The notes: generated by a model not told the origin, from the sequence alone. Numbered from the stretch's first letter, positions 27,956-36,076 are shown. The stretch is 64,000 bases of DNA from Flavobacteriales bacterium (GCA_020635815.1 JACJZB010000005.1:157635-221634), one strand, 5' to 3'. Numbers and translations: made by a program.

Positions 27956-28578
27956 TTAACCTGCCCTTTAAAACTAAAAAGCCAGCACAACCTCAACAAT
28001 CACCACAAGTTTCCCCATCTCCAAAAGTTAATCAACCAAGCTTAACTCCACAAAAAGAAACTGAACCTGCAGCTGTAAAAAAACCTACTCCATCCTTAAA
28101 AAATACATCTAACATATCATTTTCTGATTCAATTTCTATAAAGAAAGCGGCAGCTACAAAAGAAACTGAAAAAGATTTAAATCTAGACTTATCAGTAAAA
28201 CCAACAGAACCATTTACTGCTGATGCTTTTGCTAAAAAATGGAATCAATATAAAAACTTATTGTTGAAGGAAGGAAAATCAAGCTTAGCGAGTGTTTTTG
28301 AAACTTCTCCTCTTATAGAAGGAAATGAAATAACTGTAACATTAGAAAATAAGGCTTTAGATGATGAGTTTAACGCTCAAAAATCTGAACTACTAGATTT
28401 TATCCGAAAAGAATTAAATAATTATAGTATCTCTATAAATACAACCATCAATAAAGATGTGATGATAAAAAAAGCTTACACCCCTCAAGAAAAGTTCATG
28501 AAAATGAGTGAGAAAAATCCTGCTCTTATCAACTTAGCTAAAGCTTTTGATGCTGAAATTGGCTACCCTTTGGATTAA
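27916..28578 (+). CDS. dnaX: DnaX tau-like C-terminal part, -1 frame
   Basis: The frame opens without an ATG near the junction (only a GTG at 27916 inside dnaX), so independent initiation is unlikely. From the A10 run it reads KKKVLINLPFKTKK, then a Pro/Lys-rich linker of about 100 residues. A folded C-terminal domain follows (about 85 residues before the middle to the end: TADAFAKKWNQYKNLLLKEG ... FMKMSEKNPALINLAKAFD), as found at the end of full-length Bacteroidota DnaX. Joined to the zero frame by a -1 shift it would make a tau of about 580 residues. Confidence 0.8.
   Translation: MLCKYRHTKKKVLINLPFKTKKPAQPQQSPQVSPSPKVNQPSLTPQKETEPAAVKKPTPSLKNTSNISFSDSISIKKAAATKETEKDLNLDLSVKPTEPFTADAFAKKWNQYKNLLLKEGKSSLASVFETSPLIEGNEITVTLENKALDDEFNAQKSELLDFIRKELNNYSISINTTINKDVMIKKAYTPQEKFMKMSEKNPALINLAKAFDAEIGYPLD
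27938..27955 (+). promoter_or_regulatory. Probable dnaX slippage site (A10) and zero-frame stop
   Basis: CAAAAAAAAAAGTCTTAA: ten A residues (27939-27948), read as CAA AAA AAA AAG TCT TAA in the zero frame; the stop is 27953-27955. A -1 ribosomal slip, or one extra A added by RNA polymerase, gives the tau frame. I see no strong downstream hairpin. A sequencing error in the homopolymer cannot be excluded. Confidence 0.65.
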
Positions 28579-28603
28579 TTGACAGAAACACATACTTTAT
28601 TAA

Positions 28604-28634
28604 AACAAAAAAGCTCCACTAAAAAGTGAAGCTT
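28604..28634 (-). terminator. tRNA-associated terminator, unit A
   Basis: On the minus strand AAGCTTCACT-TTTT-AGTGGAGCTT then TTTTTG. One C replaces T relative to the copy at 29414-29444, giving a G-U pair in the stem. Confidence 0.7.
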
Positions 28635-28642
28635 AATTTCTG

Positions 28643-28744
28643 TGGGCGATGAGAGCCTGTTCCGAATTCGTTTCGGAAGATTCGAACCCCCGACCCTTCC
28701 GAAGTAAATTCGGAATGCTCTGAACCTTCTGATAGCTATCGGAA
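28643..28744 (-). pseudogene. Disrupted tRNA-Val copy, unit A
   Basis: On the minus strand it keeps GGTTCAGAGCA, GGGTCGGGGGTTCGAAT and the 3' end CATCGCCCA of the intact tRNA-Val. The D arm and 5' acceptor strand are replaced by a palindrome at 28727-28744 (TTCTGATAGCTATCGGAA). The anticodon arm is replaced by TTCCGAAGTAAATTCGGAA (28697-28715), and a third palindrome (28660-28678) interrupts the T arm. It cannot fold as a tRNA. Confidence 0.8.
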
Positions 28745-28749
28745 AAGAG

Positions 28750-28998
28750 TTAATCTGCATCAATTAACCACTCAATATATTTTCTAGATTTCTTCTTTTT
28801 TATTTCTTTTTCCCTGAGCACCGCTTCCTCTTTTGTATTATACTCTTCTTTATAAACAAGCATCCAATCTCCTATGCCTCCCGTAAAACCTTTATGATTT
28901 GAATTATGCTTTAATATTCTTTTTTGTAATTCATCACAAGTATAACCTGTGTAATACTTATCTAATGTTGATGAATATAAAATATAAACGAAACACAT
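28750..28998 (-). CDS. Small GIY-YIG nuclease family protein, copy A
   Basis: 82 residues, nearly the whole of a minimal GIY-YIG domain: VYILYSSTLDKYYTGYT (the YIL...YTG motif), QKRILKHN and the helix region with the conserved Glu in KEEAVLREKEIKKKKSR. These short single-domain proteins of the YhbQ/UPF0213-like group occur in many Bacteroidota. It differs from copy B by one residue (Asp/Gly at position 80), with three other substitutions silent. Its ATG is in the first bases of the next tandem unit. No partner gene is visible. Nuclease activity inferred from the motif. Confidence 0.85.
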   Translation of the reverse strand: MCFVYILYSSTLDKYYTGYTCDELQKRILKHNSNHKGFTGGIGDWMLVYKEEYNTKEEAVLREKEIKKKKSRKYIEWLIDAD

Positions 28999-29008
28999 AC
29001 TTTATTAA

Positions 29009-29039
29009 AACAAAAAAGCTCCACTAAAAAGTGAAGCTT
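29009..29039 (-). terminator. tRNA-associated terminator, unit B
   Basis: Identical to the unit A hairpin (stem with one G-U pair, T-rich tail on the minus strand). It lies between the disrupted tRNA of unit B and the ATG of GIY-YIG copy A. Confidence 0.7.
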
Positions 29040-29047
29040 AATTTCTG

Positions 29048-29149
29048 TGGGCGATGAGAGCCTGTTCCGAACTCGTTTCGGAAGATTCGAACCCCCGACC
29101 CTTCCGAAGTAAATTCGGAATGCTCTGAACCTTCTGATAGCTATCGGAA
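29048..29149 (-). pseudogene. Disrupted tRNA-Val copy, unit B
   Basis: Same structure as 28643-28744, with palindromes at 29065-29083, 29102-29120 and 29132-29149; one base of the first palindrome differs. Confidence 0.8.
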
Positions 29150-29154
29150 AAGAG

Positions 29155-29403
29155 TTAATCTGCACCAATTAACCACTCAATATATTTTCTAGATTTCTTC
29201 TTTTTTATTTCTTTCTCTCTGAGCACTGCTTCCTCTTTTGTATTATACTCTTCTTTATAAACAAGCATCCAATCTCCTATGCCTCCCGTAAAACCTTTAT
29301 GATTTGAATTATGCTTTAATATTCTTTTTTGTAATTCATCACAAGTATAACCTGTGTAATACTTATCTAATGTTGATGAATATAAAATATAAACGAAACA
29401 CAT
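29155..29403 (-). CDS. Small GIY-YIG nuclease family protein, copy B
   Basis: 82 residues, identical to copy A except Gly instead of Asp at position 80. The ATG (29403) lies 10 nt downstream of the terminator hairpin that follows the intact tRNA-Val, so expression would need read-through from the tRNA or a promoter in the hairpin region; I see no TAnnTTTG just upstream. The reading frame has been kept through the tandem duplication. Confidence 0.85.
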   Translation of the reverse strand: MCFVYILYSSTLDKYYTGYTCDELQKRILKHNSNHKGFTGGIGDWMLVYKEEYNTKEEAVLREKEIKKKKSRKYIEWLIGAD

Positions 29404-29413
29404 ACTTTATTAA

Positions 29414-29444
29414 AACAAAAAAGCTTCACTAAAAAGTGAAGCTT
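29414..29444 (-). terminator. tRNA-Val terminator
   Basis: On the minus strand a perfect 10-bp stem AAGCTTCACT/AGTGAAGCTT with loop TTTT, then TTTTTTG, starting 9 nt after the tRNA-Val 3' end. Confidence 0.85.
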
Positions 29445-29452
29445 AATTTCTG

Positions 29453-29527
29453 TGGGCGATGAGGGATTCGAACCCCCGACCCCCTCGGTGTAAACGAGGT
29501 GCTCTGAACCAACTGAGCTAATCGCCC
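29453..29527 (-). tRNA. tRNA-Val (UAC anticodon)
   Basis: 75 nt including the discriminator A. Acceptor GGGCGAT/ATCGCCC, D arm GCTCAGTTGGTTCAGAGC, anticodon arm CCTCG-TTTACAC-CGAGG with anticodon TAC, 5-nt variable loop, and T arm GGGGG-TTCGAAT-CCCTC. CCA is not encoded. It is the only intact tRNA in the window and sits at the right end of the GIY-YIG array. Confidence 0.95.
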
Positions 29528-29565
29528 TAATATCAATTTAAAGTTTTCTTCTTTTTTCCTTTGTT

Positions 29566-29622
29566 AACCCCGACCCTTCCGAAGTATTTCGGAATGCTCT
29601 GAACCAACTGAGCTAATCGCTC
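29566..29622 (-). pseudogene. 5' tRNA fragment upstream of tRNA-Val
   Basis: On the minus strand GAGCGATTAGCTCAGTTGG then TTCAGAGCA, the same D arm as the intact tRNA-Val. The palindrome TTCCGAAGTATTTCGGAA (29577-29594) sits in place of the anticodon arm, followed by GGGTCGGGG and loss of the T arm. It begins just after a tRNA-type promoter, so it looks like a decayed first tRNA of a former tandem pair. Confidence 0.75.
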
Positions 29623-29634
29623 TAAAAGGGACGG

Positions 29635-29666
29635 CAAATATAGAAATTAAAAATATATTCTCGCAA
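29635..29666 (-). promoter_or_regulatory. Promoter for the tRNA locus
   Basis: On the minus strand TTG (29666-29664), 21-nt spacer, TATATTTG (29642-29635), then GCCGTCCC and TTTTA. The elements match the Bacteroidota consensus and share the downstream GCCGTCC run with the rpsF promoter. Confidence 0.75.
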
Positions 29667-29703
29667 ATTTTTACATAAAAAAATCACGCTTTTTTATAAC
29701 TAC

Positions 29704-30729
29704 CTAATAATCTATATTTTCCGACAAATATTGTTCCCATTTCCAAGCTGAAACCACCATTTCTTTGATACCAAATTGTGGTTCCCAACCTAATTCTTCT
29801 TTTGCTTTTGCTGAATTCGAATAAATACTCTCAACATCACCTTCTCTTCTTGGCCCTACAGAATAATTTAGTTTAATGTTATTTTCTTTTTCAAAAGCAT
29901 TTATTATTTCAAATACACTCACTCCATTACCACTTCCTAAATTAATTACATCGTAGTTTTTAGCTGCTGTATTGGTTAATTTTTTTAATGCCAAAACATG
30001 GGCATGGGCAATATCACTCACGTGAATATAATCCCGAACGCAAGAGCCATCTTTAGTTGAATAGTTATCTCCATAAACTTGAAATTTTTCTAGTCGTCCA
30101 ATTGCTGCTTGGGTAATGTATGGCAACAAATTATTTGCTTGAGGTTGTATTTCTCCATTCAACCCACTATTGTGAGCTCCTACTGGATTAAAATACCTCA
30201 AACTAATTGCTTTCAGTGATTTGTTCGCTTTTATAAAATCAGAAATTATATTTTCTCCAACTTGTTTGGTATAAGCATAAGGAGATTCGGGGAAATTTAA
30301 TTTTGAATTTTCAGTTACCGGCAACTCTGTGATGTTTCCATACACCGAACATGAGGAAGAAAAAATGAAATTAGGTATCTTATGTTCTTTTTGAACTTTT
30401 AAAATATTAACCAATCCCCCCAAATTATTTTCATAATATTTTAATGGATTTTCAACTGAATCGCCCACCCATTTATGTGCTGCAAAATGGATTATTCCTT
30501 TAATGTTTTGATATTGATTGACAACATCTAAAACATCTTTGTAATTTTTAAGATCTACTTTATGGAAATTAACTTTCTTTCCCGTAATTCGCTCTATTCG
30601 AGCATAAGTACCTTCTGATGATGTTGAATAGTCATCAATAGAAATAACCTCCCAATCTGTGTTTTCTAATAGTTCAATTATGGTGTGTGAACCTATATAT
30701 CCCGCTCCTCCAGTAACTAAAATTTGCAT
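29704..30729 (-). CDS. galE: UDP-glucose 4-epimerase
   Basis: 341 residues, typical GalE length. Interconverts UDP-glucose and UDP-galactose with bound NAD. N-terminal Rossmann motif GGAGYIGSH (7-15), substrate region FSSSCSVYG (catalytic Ser), Y-x3-K in SPYAYTKQ, then SLRYFNPVGAH and GDGSCVRDYIHV-type sequence. It supplies sugar nucleotides and fits with the polysaccharide locus that follows, though it is transcribed in the other direction and separated by one gene. Confidence 0.95.
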   Translation of the reverse strand: MQILVTGGAGYIGSHTIIELLENTDWEVISIDDYSTSSEGTYARIERITGKKVNFHKVDLKNYKDVLDVVNQYQNIKGIIHFAAHKWVGDSVENPLKYYENNLGGLVNILKVQKEHKIPNFIFSSSCSVYGNITELPVTENSKLNFPESPYAYTKQVGENIISDFIKANKSLKAISLRYFNPVGAHNSGLNGEIQPQANNLLPYITQAAIGRLEKFQVYGDNYSTKDGSCVRDYIHVSDIAHAHVLALKKLTNTAAKNYDVINLGSGNGVSVFEIINAFEKENNIKLNYSVGPRREGDVESIYSNSAKAKEELGWEPQFGIKEMVVSAWKWEQYLSENIDY

Positions 30730-30818
30730 TTCTTATTTTTTGGGTAAAATTAATGAACTATATCAAACTGTTATTCTGAAATATAGGATTATTAACAAGA
30801 AAAACCTTCTTAATCTAT

Positions 30819-30842
30819 GCTTCGACAGGCTCAGCATGACAA
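30819..30842. repeat. Short dispersed repeat
   Basis: GCTTCGACAGGCTCAGCATG then ACAA. Nearly the same sequence occurs as an inverted pair at 47738-47806, and such TTCGACAAGCTCAGNATGACA elements are common between genes in Bacteroidota. Confidence 0.6.
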
Positions 30843-30852
30843 TCGGCATCAT

Positions 30853-33800
30853 TTAGTTAATCATAATCTTTTTTCTAATCGTTTCTCCATTAAACTTAAT
30901 TTCTACAACGTAAACGCCATTAGCATACGCTCTTAAATAGAATTTCTGACGGTTCAATCCTTTTGTAGCTTCTGCGTTATAAAGTGTGGCAGCCTTTTCT
31001 CCTATGTTATTAAATAAATTTATTTCCACTTTATTTGCTTCTGGAAGGATGTATTCTAAATTCAGTTCATTATTTGTTGGACTAGGATAAATATTTATCA
31101 ATTCAAATTTTAATAACGATTTACACAGTTCGTTATCCGATAAATTAACGTCTGTTGTATTGTTTGGATTTAACGCTTCTACACATATTACATCTGGAAT
31201 TTCGTTGCCTGGAATTTCAATTATTGATGAAAGCTCAACCAATTGCTGCGTGCCTGGTAAAATATTTCCTTCCCATTTTTCTAATACTTTCCCTGTGCTA
31301 GAATTATACAATATGATATCTAAAGTTTCTATTGAAACTACTCCTTTATTGGCGAGTTGAGTTGTAATTTTCATTAAACTAGAGTTGGGTAATAACTCAT
31401 AAGTAATGTTCTTAACTGCCACATCAACAATGGGTTCTATTATTTGTATTGTATTAACCGTACTATCTTTACAACCATAAATACTTGTTGCTAAAAGGTT
31501 TACATCAAAAATATTAGAATCTACATAAGTATAAATAGGATTAAAACTTGTTGACGTATTTCCATCTCCAAAATCCCAAAAATAAGTACTCCCTCCAATT
31601 GAATTGTTTGTAAAACTAACTTGCAAAGGTGCTAGGCCAATTGTTGGCGTAAAGGTAAAACTAGGAACAGGTAAAGGGTGAATGGCGATTGTTTTAATTA
31701 CAGAATCAACACAACCAAAATTATTAACAACCTTTAACTTCATATTGTAAACTCCAGTATCGGGTTGTGCAAAAACAAATTGAGGGTGCTGACTTGTTGA
31801 ATTATAGCTTGTATTTAACAGTTGCCAATTCCATTGATTTAAAACTCCAGAGTTAGTACTACTACTATCAAACAACTGACTATTATCTAACACACAAAAA
31901 TCATTACTACTAAAATTCGCTATTGGAGCATCATTTATCATAACAGGAGTTAATAAAGTATCCCAACATCCATTTAAATCTTTAATTATTAACTGCACAT
32001 TGTATGTTCCTGCTGCACTATAAGCATGATTTGGATTTGCCAATGAACTTGAATTAAAATCGCCAAAATCCCAATTGGTAGAAAATAAACTACCAGAGGA
32101 AGTATTTACAAAGCCAATAGGAGAATTTACGCAACTATCTTGAATTATAAATGATGCCGAAGGTGTTTGTTTAACACTTACAAACTGCGAAGTTGTATCG
32201 CTACAGCCATGAGTTGTTGTGGAAATTAATTGCACATTAAAACTCCCTGCATTTGGAAAAGCATAATTCCCATTTTCTAAAGATGAAGTATCTGCTGTTC
32301 CTGCTGCACCAAAATCCCAATTCCAAGAAGTTAACACTCCATCTGTAGAAAAAGAGTTATTGGTAAATGTGGCATTTTGATTGGAACACATCAAGCCGTT
32401 TGTAGGGAAAAACCCTGCAGATGGCTTTTTATGTATTGTTATTTGTTGCTGATAGTTATTTGTACAACCTGAATCGGTTAAAACTTGCAATACAACATTG
32501 TAAACACCAGCGGTATCATATTTATTTTGAGGGTTTTGAAGATTACTTGTATCCCCGTCTCCAAAATCCCAATACCAACCAACCATATTACTTCCATCTG
32601 TTGTAAAAGAAGTATTATTAAAAGTTGTTGCCACATTTTCACAAATATCAATGGCACTAAAATTAACTGTTGGAGCTATTCCATTTACCGAAATGTTTAT
32701 CGTATCTCTAGCTATACATCCTATATTATTTTGCACCTCAACCCAATAAACACCAGCAGTATCTACAACTGTTTGCATGGTAGTATCGGTGGTACTCCAT
32801 AAATAACTAATTGCCCCACTGCCCACTTCCAACCCTAAATTTTCGAACTGACAAACTGTTTTGTCCATCCCTAAGGTTGTTTGTGTTGGAAAAGAATCTA
32901 CTGAGATGGTGATGGTGTCTGAGTATTGGAAGCAGCCATTATTATTTCCTATTCGAACCCAATAGTCCCCTTCTTCTTTTATCGTAATTACAGAATCAAC
33001 ACTGGTATTAGACCATAAAAAATTATAGCTATTACTCAAATTCGAATTCCATTCAATTGAATCTCCATCGCAAATCAAAGAGTCTTGCATCTGATTTAAG
33101 GGAAAACTGATGTTTATTGTATCATAAAATTGCCATCCGAAAAGCCAATTAGTTTTTACCCAATATGATCCTGGTTCAGTTATAATTATTGTATCATTAG
33201 TCTCCCCTGTAGACCACTCAACATTTTGAAACCCCTCACTCACATATAATTCAATTCCATTTGTACAATCTGTATATGAATCTATAATTACATCACTTCC
33301 TGATTCATTAATTCTAAAATTCTGAGCATATTTAGAAAAAAAATAATTGTAAATATCAACTATTTCAAGAGAAGTTAAAATCCGATTATAAATCATATAT
33401 TCTACAATCTGCCCATGAAAAAATAGAGCATTATTATTAAAAGTACTTCCAAAAACAAGTTTACTTCCAATATCATTCTTAACATAAGATGTAGTTGAAA
33501 GTGTTAACATAGTATCGTTAAGAAATATACTTGCCCCGTTCACATCGTCAAAAAAACACTGATAAATGTAAGGAGTATTAATGCCTACGGGAAAAGTAGT
33601 CTCATAATTTTTACCTGAAAAAAAAGCTACTCTCCCTATAGAAGTAAATCCAGGGGAAATAAATCGTTCAATAGGTGAGTCGGTTATATAACCGTTTAAA
33701 TCTTCCGTGGTAAATATGCCAAATACTGTATAATTATCGTTCGTTTGATTTATACTCGTAGATGTTTCATAAGAACAATTATTGAATCGTAAAGCCTTTA

Positions 33801-34029
33801 TGCTAGTTTCGTTTAAGCTATCTACAACAATTGAATTTGAACTTACTCTATGTAGATGATTATTATATCCTGACAGATCATAAATAGTATCTATAGTTGG
33901 CAACATACTGTTTTTAACAGAATCAGAGTTTATCCAAAAAACTAATGAAGATATATCACTAGGAGTTGTTTGGCTAGTAGCAAAAAAAGCAGGAGACAAC
34001 AAAAATAGTAACAATAAAAATCTAATCAT
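30853..34029 (-). CDS. PKD-domain T9SS secreted protein with LamG-like N-terminus
   Basis: 1,058 residues. Signal peptide MIRFLLLLFLLSPAFFATSQ, then a LamG/concanavalin-like domain (about 25-240, SLVFWINSDSVKNS ... QIVEYMIYNRILTSLEI). Two or three Ig-like units with W.TGETNDTI..T.PG.YWV follow, then about five PKD domains with NWDFGDGDTS-type motifs (residues about 430-860). Next is a CARDB-like domain (about 870-970) and a T9SS sorting domain (NIYPSPTNNELNLEY ... ANGVYVVEIKFNG). It is a large surface or secreted adhesin-like protein that lies upstream of the polysaccharide locus in the opposite direction. Confidence 0.87.
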   Translation of the reverse strand: MIRFLLLLFLLSPAFFATSQTTPSDISSLVFWINSDSVKNSMLPTIDTIYDLSGYNNHLHRVSSNSIVVDSLNETSIKALRFNNCSYETSTSINQTNDNYTVFGIFTTEDLNGYITDSPIERFISPGFTSIGRVAFFSGKNYETTFPVGINTPYIYQCFFDDVNGASIFLNDTMLTLSTTSYVKNDIGSKLVFGSTFNNNALFFHGQIVEYMIYNRILTSLEIVDIYNYFFSKYAQNFRINESGSDVIIDSYTDCTNGIELYVSEGFQNVEWSTGETNDTIIITEPGSYWVKTNWLFGWQFYDTINISFPLNQMQDSLICDGDSIEWNSNLSNSYNFLWSNTSVDSVITIKEEGDYWVRIGNNNGCFQYSDTITISVDSFPTQTTLGMDKTVCQFENLGLEVGSGAISYLWSTTDTTMQTVVDTAGVYWVEVQNNIGCIARDTINISVNGIAPTVNFSAIDICENVATTFNNTSFTTDGSNMVGWYWDFGDGDTSNLQNPQNKYDTAGVYNVVLQVLTDSGCTNNYQQQITIHKKPSAGFFPTNGLMCSNQNATFTNNSFSTDGVLTSWNWDFGAAGTADTSSLENGNYAFPNAGSFNVQLISTTTHGCSDTTSQFVSVKQTPSASFIIQDSCVNSPIGFVNTSSGSLFSTNWDFGDFNSSSLANPNHAYSAAGTYNVQLIIKDLNGCWDTLLTPVMINDAPIANFSSNDFCVLDNSQLFDSSSTNSGVLNQWNWQLLNTSYNSTSQHPQFVFAQPDTGVYNMKLKVVNNFGCVDSVIKTIAIHPLPVPSFTFTPTIGLAPLQVSFTNNSIGGSTYFWDFGDGNTSTSFNPIYTYVDSNIFDVNLLATSIYGCKDSTVNTIQIIEPIVDVAVKNITYELLPNSSLMKITTQLANKGVVSIETLDIILYNSSTGKVLEKWEGNILPGTQQLVELSSIIEIPGNEIPDVICVEALNPNNTTDVNLSDNELCKSLLKFELINIYPSPTNNELNLEYILPEANKVEINLFNNIGEKAATLYNAEATKGLNRQKFYLRAYANGVYVVEIKFNGETIRKKIMIN

Positions 34030-34149
34030 AACATAAAAAAACTAGATAGACTATAAATCATAAAGATACTTAATAAAGATTAGAATTAATTAAGTTTGCT
34101 AGCTAAACAACTACAATTAATCATTTACTAACTTAAATATTAAACACAG

Positions 34150-35436
34150 TTGAGAAGATATATTGATGTTTTTAAAAATTCAGGTTGGTTATTTATTGAT
34201 AGGTCTTTAAGAGCTCTCATCGGCTTCTATATAAGTATTAGAATTGCAAATTACTTAGGAGTATCACAATTTGGCACCTATAATTTAGCTTTATCCCTAT
34301 TTGCTATTTTATTACCTTTTGCATCATTAGGGTTAAATAATATTTTTATTAGAGAATTTGTAAAGAATTCTTTAACAAGAAATTCTACTTTTTTCAGTAG
34401 CCTCATACTTAAACTTATTGGGAGCTTAATTACAGTTTTTATTGCATTAATTATCTACCAGATTTTTCCTCATTATCAAAATGTCAGCAGACTAACTCTT
34501 ATTATGGCAATAGGCATTCCCTTTTTGAGTTTTGATATAATAGAATTGTCACTACAGGCTTTATTGAAATCTAGAAAAATAGTTTTTATAAAACTCATAG
34601 CCTTTATAATCAGCAGCATTACAAAACTGCTAGTTATCTACTTAAATATGAGTATATTATATTTAGCTTGGGCTATTACTTTTGACTTTTTCTTATCTGG
34701 AGTCATTTTGTTTTCTTCAATGAGATTAATTGATATAAATATTCGTGATATGCAAATAGATTTCTCTAAAGTTAAAGGGTTATTTATAGATAGCTTCCCT
34801 TTACTGCTTTCAGGGTTTATGGTTACTATTTATATGAGAATAGACCAACTGATGTTAGGATATTATATTGATGAACAAGCTGTAGGAGTATATAGTATCG
34901 CTGTCAGATTTACAGAACTTTGGTATATAATTCCTACTGTCTTAATATCATCTTTCCTGCCAAAATTTACTGAGATAAAGAAACAAAGTAACTTGTTATT
35001 TTTTAATGAAATTCAAAATTTATACAAGTTATTTGCCCTAATTTCTTTGATAACATGTCTTTTCATTAACATCTTCAGTACAATTATTATTGACTTTTTA
35101 TTTAATCAAGAATATAATGAGGCTTCCATTTATTTAAATTTATTAATTTGGTCTATTGTTTTTACTAATTTAGGAATGGTACGGAGTATTTATTTAACTG
35201 TTTATAATAAAACTAAATTCCATTTTTACACTGTATTTATAGGTGCATTTTTTAATATGTTATTAAATTTAATCCTAATACCTTTTTATCAGGTTTATGG
35301 AGCTATTTTTGCTACAATAATATCCTATGCTATTGCTGCATTTGGCACAACTTTCTTTTTTAAATCTTTAAGAAGTAATGCCTTACTCCAGCTAAAAGCT
35401 ATAGTTTTACCATTTCCAAAAAATTATAATAAATAA
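34150..35436 (+). CDS. Polysaccharide flippase (Wzx/RfbX family)
   Basis: 428 residues, 12 or more hydrophobic segments. The start is a TTG (34150), since an in-frame stop lies 9 nt upstream and no ATG is close. It begins WLFIDRSLRALIGFYISIRIANYLG, a standard opening of polysaccharide/lipid-linked oligosaccharide flippases of the MATE-like MOP family, with FGTYNLALSL and MRIDQLMLGYY (helix 7 region). It would move undecaprenyl-linked repeat units to the periplasmic side. First gene of the plus-strand polysaccharide cluster; the next gene starts 1 nt after its stop. Confidence 0.88.
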   Translation: MRRYIDVFKNSGWLFIDRSLRALIGFYISIRIANYLGVSQFGTYNLALSLFAILLPFASLGLNNIFIREFVKNSLTRNSTFFSSLILKLIGSLITVFIALIIYQIFPHYQNVSRLTLIMAIGIPFLSFDIIELSLQALLKSRKIVFIKLIAFIISSITKLLVIYLNMSILYLAWAITFDFFLSGVILFSSMRLIDINIRDMQIDFSKVKGLFIDSFPLLLSGFMVTIYMRIDQLMLGYYIDEQAVGVYSIAVRFTELWYIIPTVLISSFLPKFTEIKKQSNLLFFNEIQNLYKLFALISLITCLFINIFSTIIIDFLFNQEYNEASIYLNLLIWSIVFTNLGMVRSIYLTVYNKTKFHFYTVFIGAFFNMLLNLILIPFYQVYGAIFATIISYAIAAFGTTFFFKSLRSNALLQLKAIVLPFPKNYNK

Positions 35437-36075
35437 ATGTTAAGAACATTAATTCATAGTACATTAAACAGTCTAAACCTATTAAGTTTTTATTCTTTAA
35501 AAAAAAGTGGTTATTTATTTGATCAAGGTTGGTTTTATAGTTTCAAAGCTAAAAAACCAATAGATAAAGAAAACAACCCTATCCCATGGATGACTTATTC
35601 ATTCATCGATTTTATTTCCTCTAGGTTAAATTCAAATATGAAAATTTTCGAGTATGGAAGTGGAAACTCTACATTATGGTGGTCAAAACGTGTAAAAACT
35701 ATTGTCTCTTGCGAACATGATAAATTATGGTACAATTCATTATTAAATGATCTTCCTGAGAATGTAACTCTAGAATATAAAGAGGTAAAGAATGGTAATT
35801 ATGCTAGAAAAATAAGTGAATATGTAAATGAATTTGATATTATTATAATTGATGGAAGGGACAGGATCTCATGTGCTAAAAATTCACTTCTTGCTTTAAA
35901 AAAAGATGGAATTATTATTTGGGACAATAGTGATCGTAAAGAATATCAAGAAGGTTATAATTTTTTAACAAGTCAGGGATTCAAAAGAATCGACTTCATA
36001 GGTTTAGGTCCTATCAATGTAATGCCTTGGGCTACTTCTGTTTTTTATAAATCAGATAATTGTTTAAACTTATAG
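35437..36075 (+). CDS. SAM-dependent methyltransferase-like protein
   Basis: 212 residues. Contains FEYGSGNSTLWWSKRVKTIV (a motif I-like loop for SAM) followed by SCEHD, and IIIIDGRDRISCAKNSL, as in class I methyltransferase-like proteins of polysaccharide loci. The substrate is unknown; a sugar hydroxyl is likely from context. It starts directly after the flippase stop and ends 1 nt before the FkbM gene. Confidence 0.65.
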   Translation: MLRTLIHSTLNSLNLLSFYSLKKSGYLFDQGWFYSFKAKKPIDKENNPIPWMTYSFIDFISSRLNSNMKIFEYGSGNSTLWWSKRVKTIVSCEHDKLWYNSLLNDLPENVTLEYKEVKNGNYARKISEYVNEFDIIIIDGRDRISCAKNSLLALKKDGIIIWDNSDRKEYQEGYNFLTSQGFKRIDFIGLGPINVMPWATSVFYKSDNCLNL

Positions 36076-36076
36076 A

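Larger units (their letters stand above)
28585..28989. repeat. 405-bp tandem unit A (disrupted tRNA + GIY-YIG ORF)
   Basis: First of two head-to-tail units. Compared by eye with 28990-29394 there are 5 differences in 405 positions. The left edge is 6 nt after the dnaX stop. On the minus strand each unit holds most of a GIY-YIG gene, a disrupted tRNA copy and a terminator hairpin. Confidence 0.9.
28990..29394. repeat. 405-bp tandem unit B (disrupted tRNA + GIY-YIG ORF)
   Basis: Second unit. A third, partial copy starts at 29395 and carries the terminator hairpin and the intact tRNA-Val in place of the disrupted one. Confidence 0.9.

Noticed and set aside
26840..28578. dnaX as two independent genes
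   Set aside because: The second frame has no usable start near its beginning and its sequence is the expected DnaX C-terminus; a frameshift or slippage is more likely.
28575..29168. Two minus-strand frames of about 62-68 codons across the broken tRNAs
   Set aside because: They are made of the palindromes and tRNA remnants, repeat only because the unit is duplicated, and resemble nothing.
28585..29394. CRISPR array
   Set aside because: Only two long units with coding content, no short regular repeats and spacers, and no cas genes.
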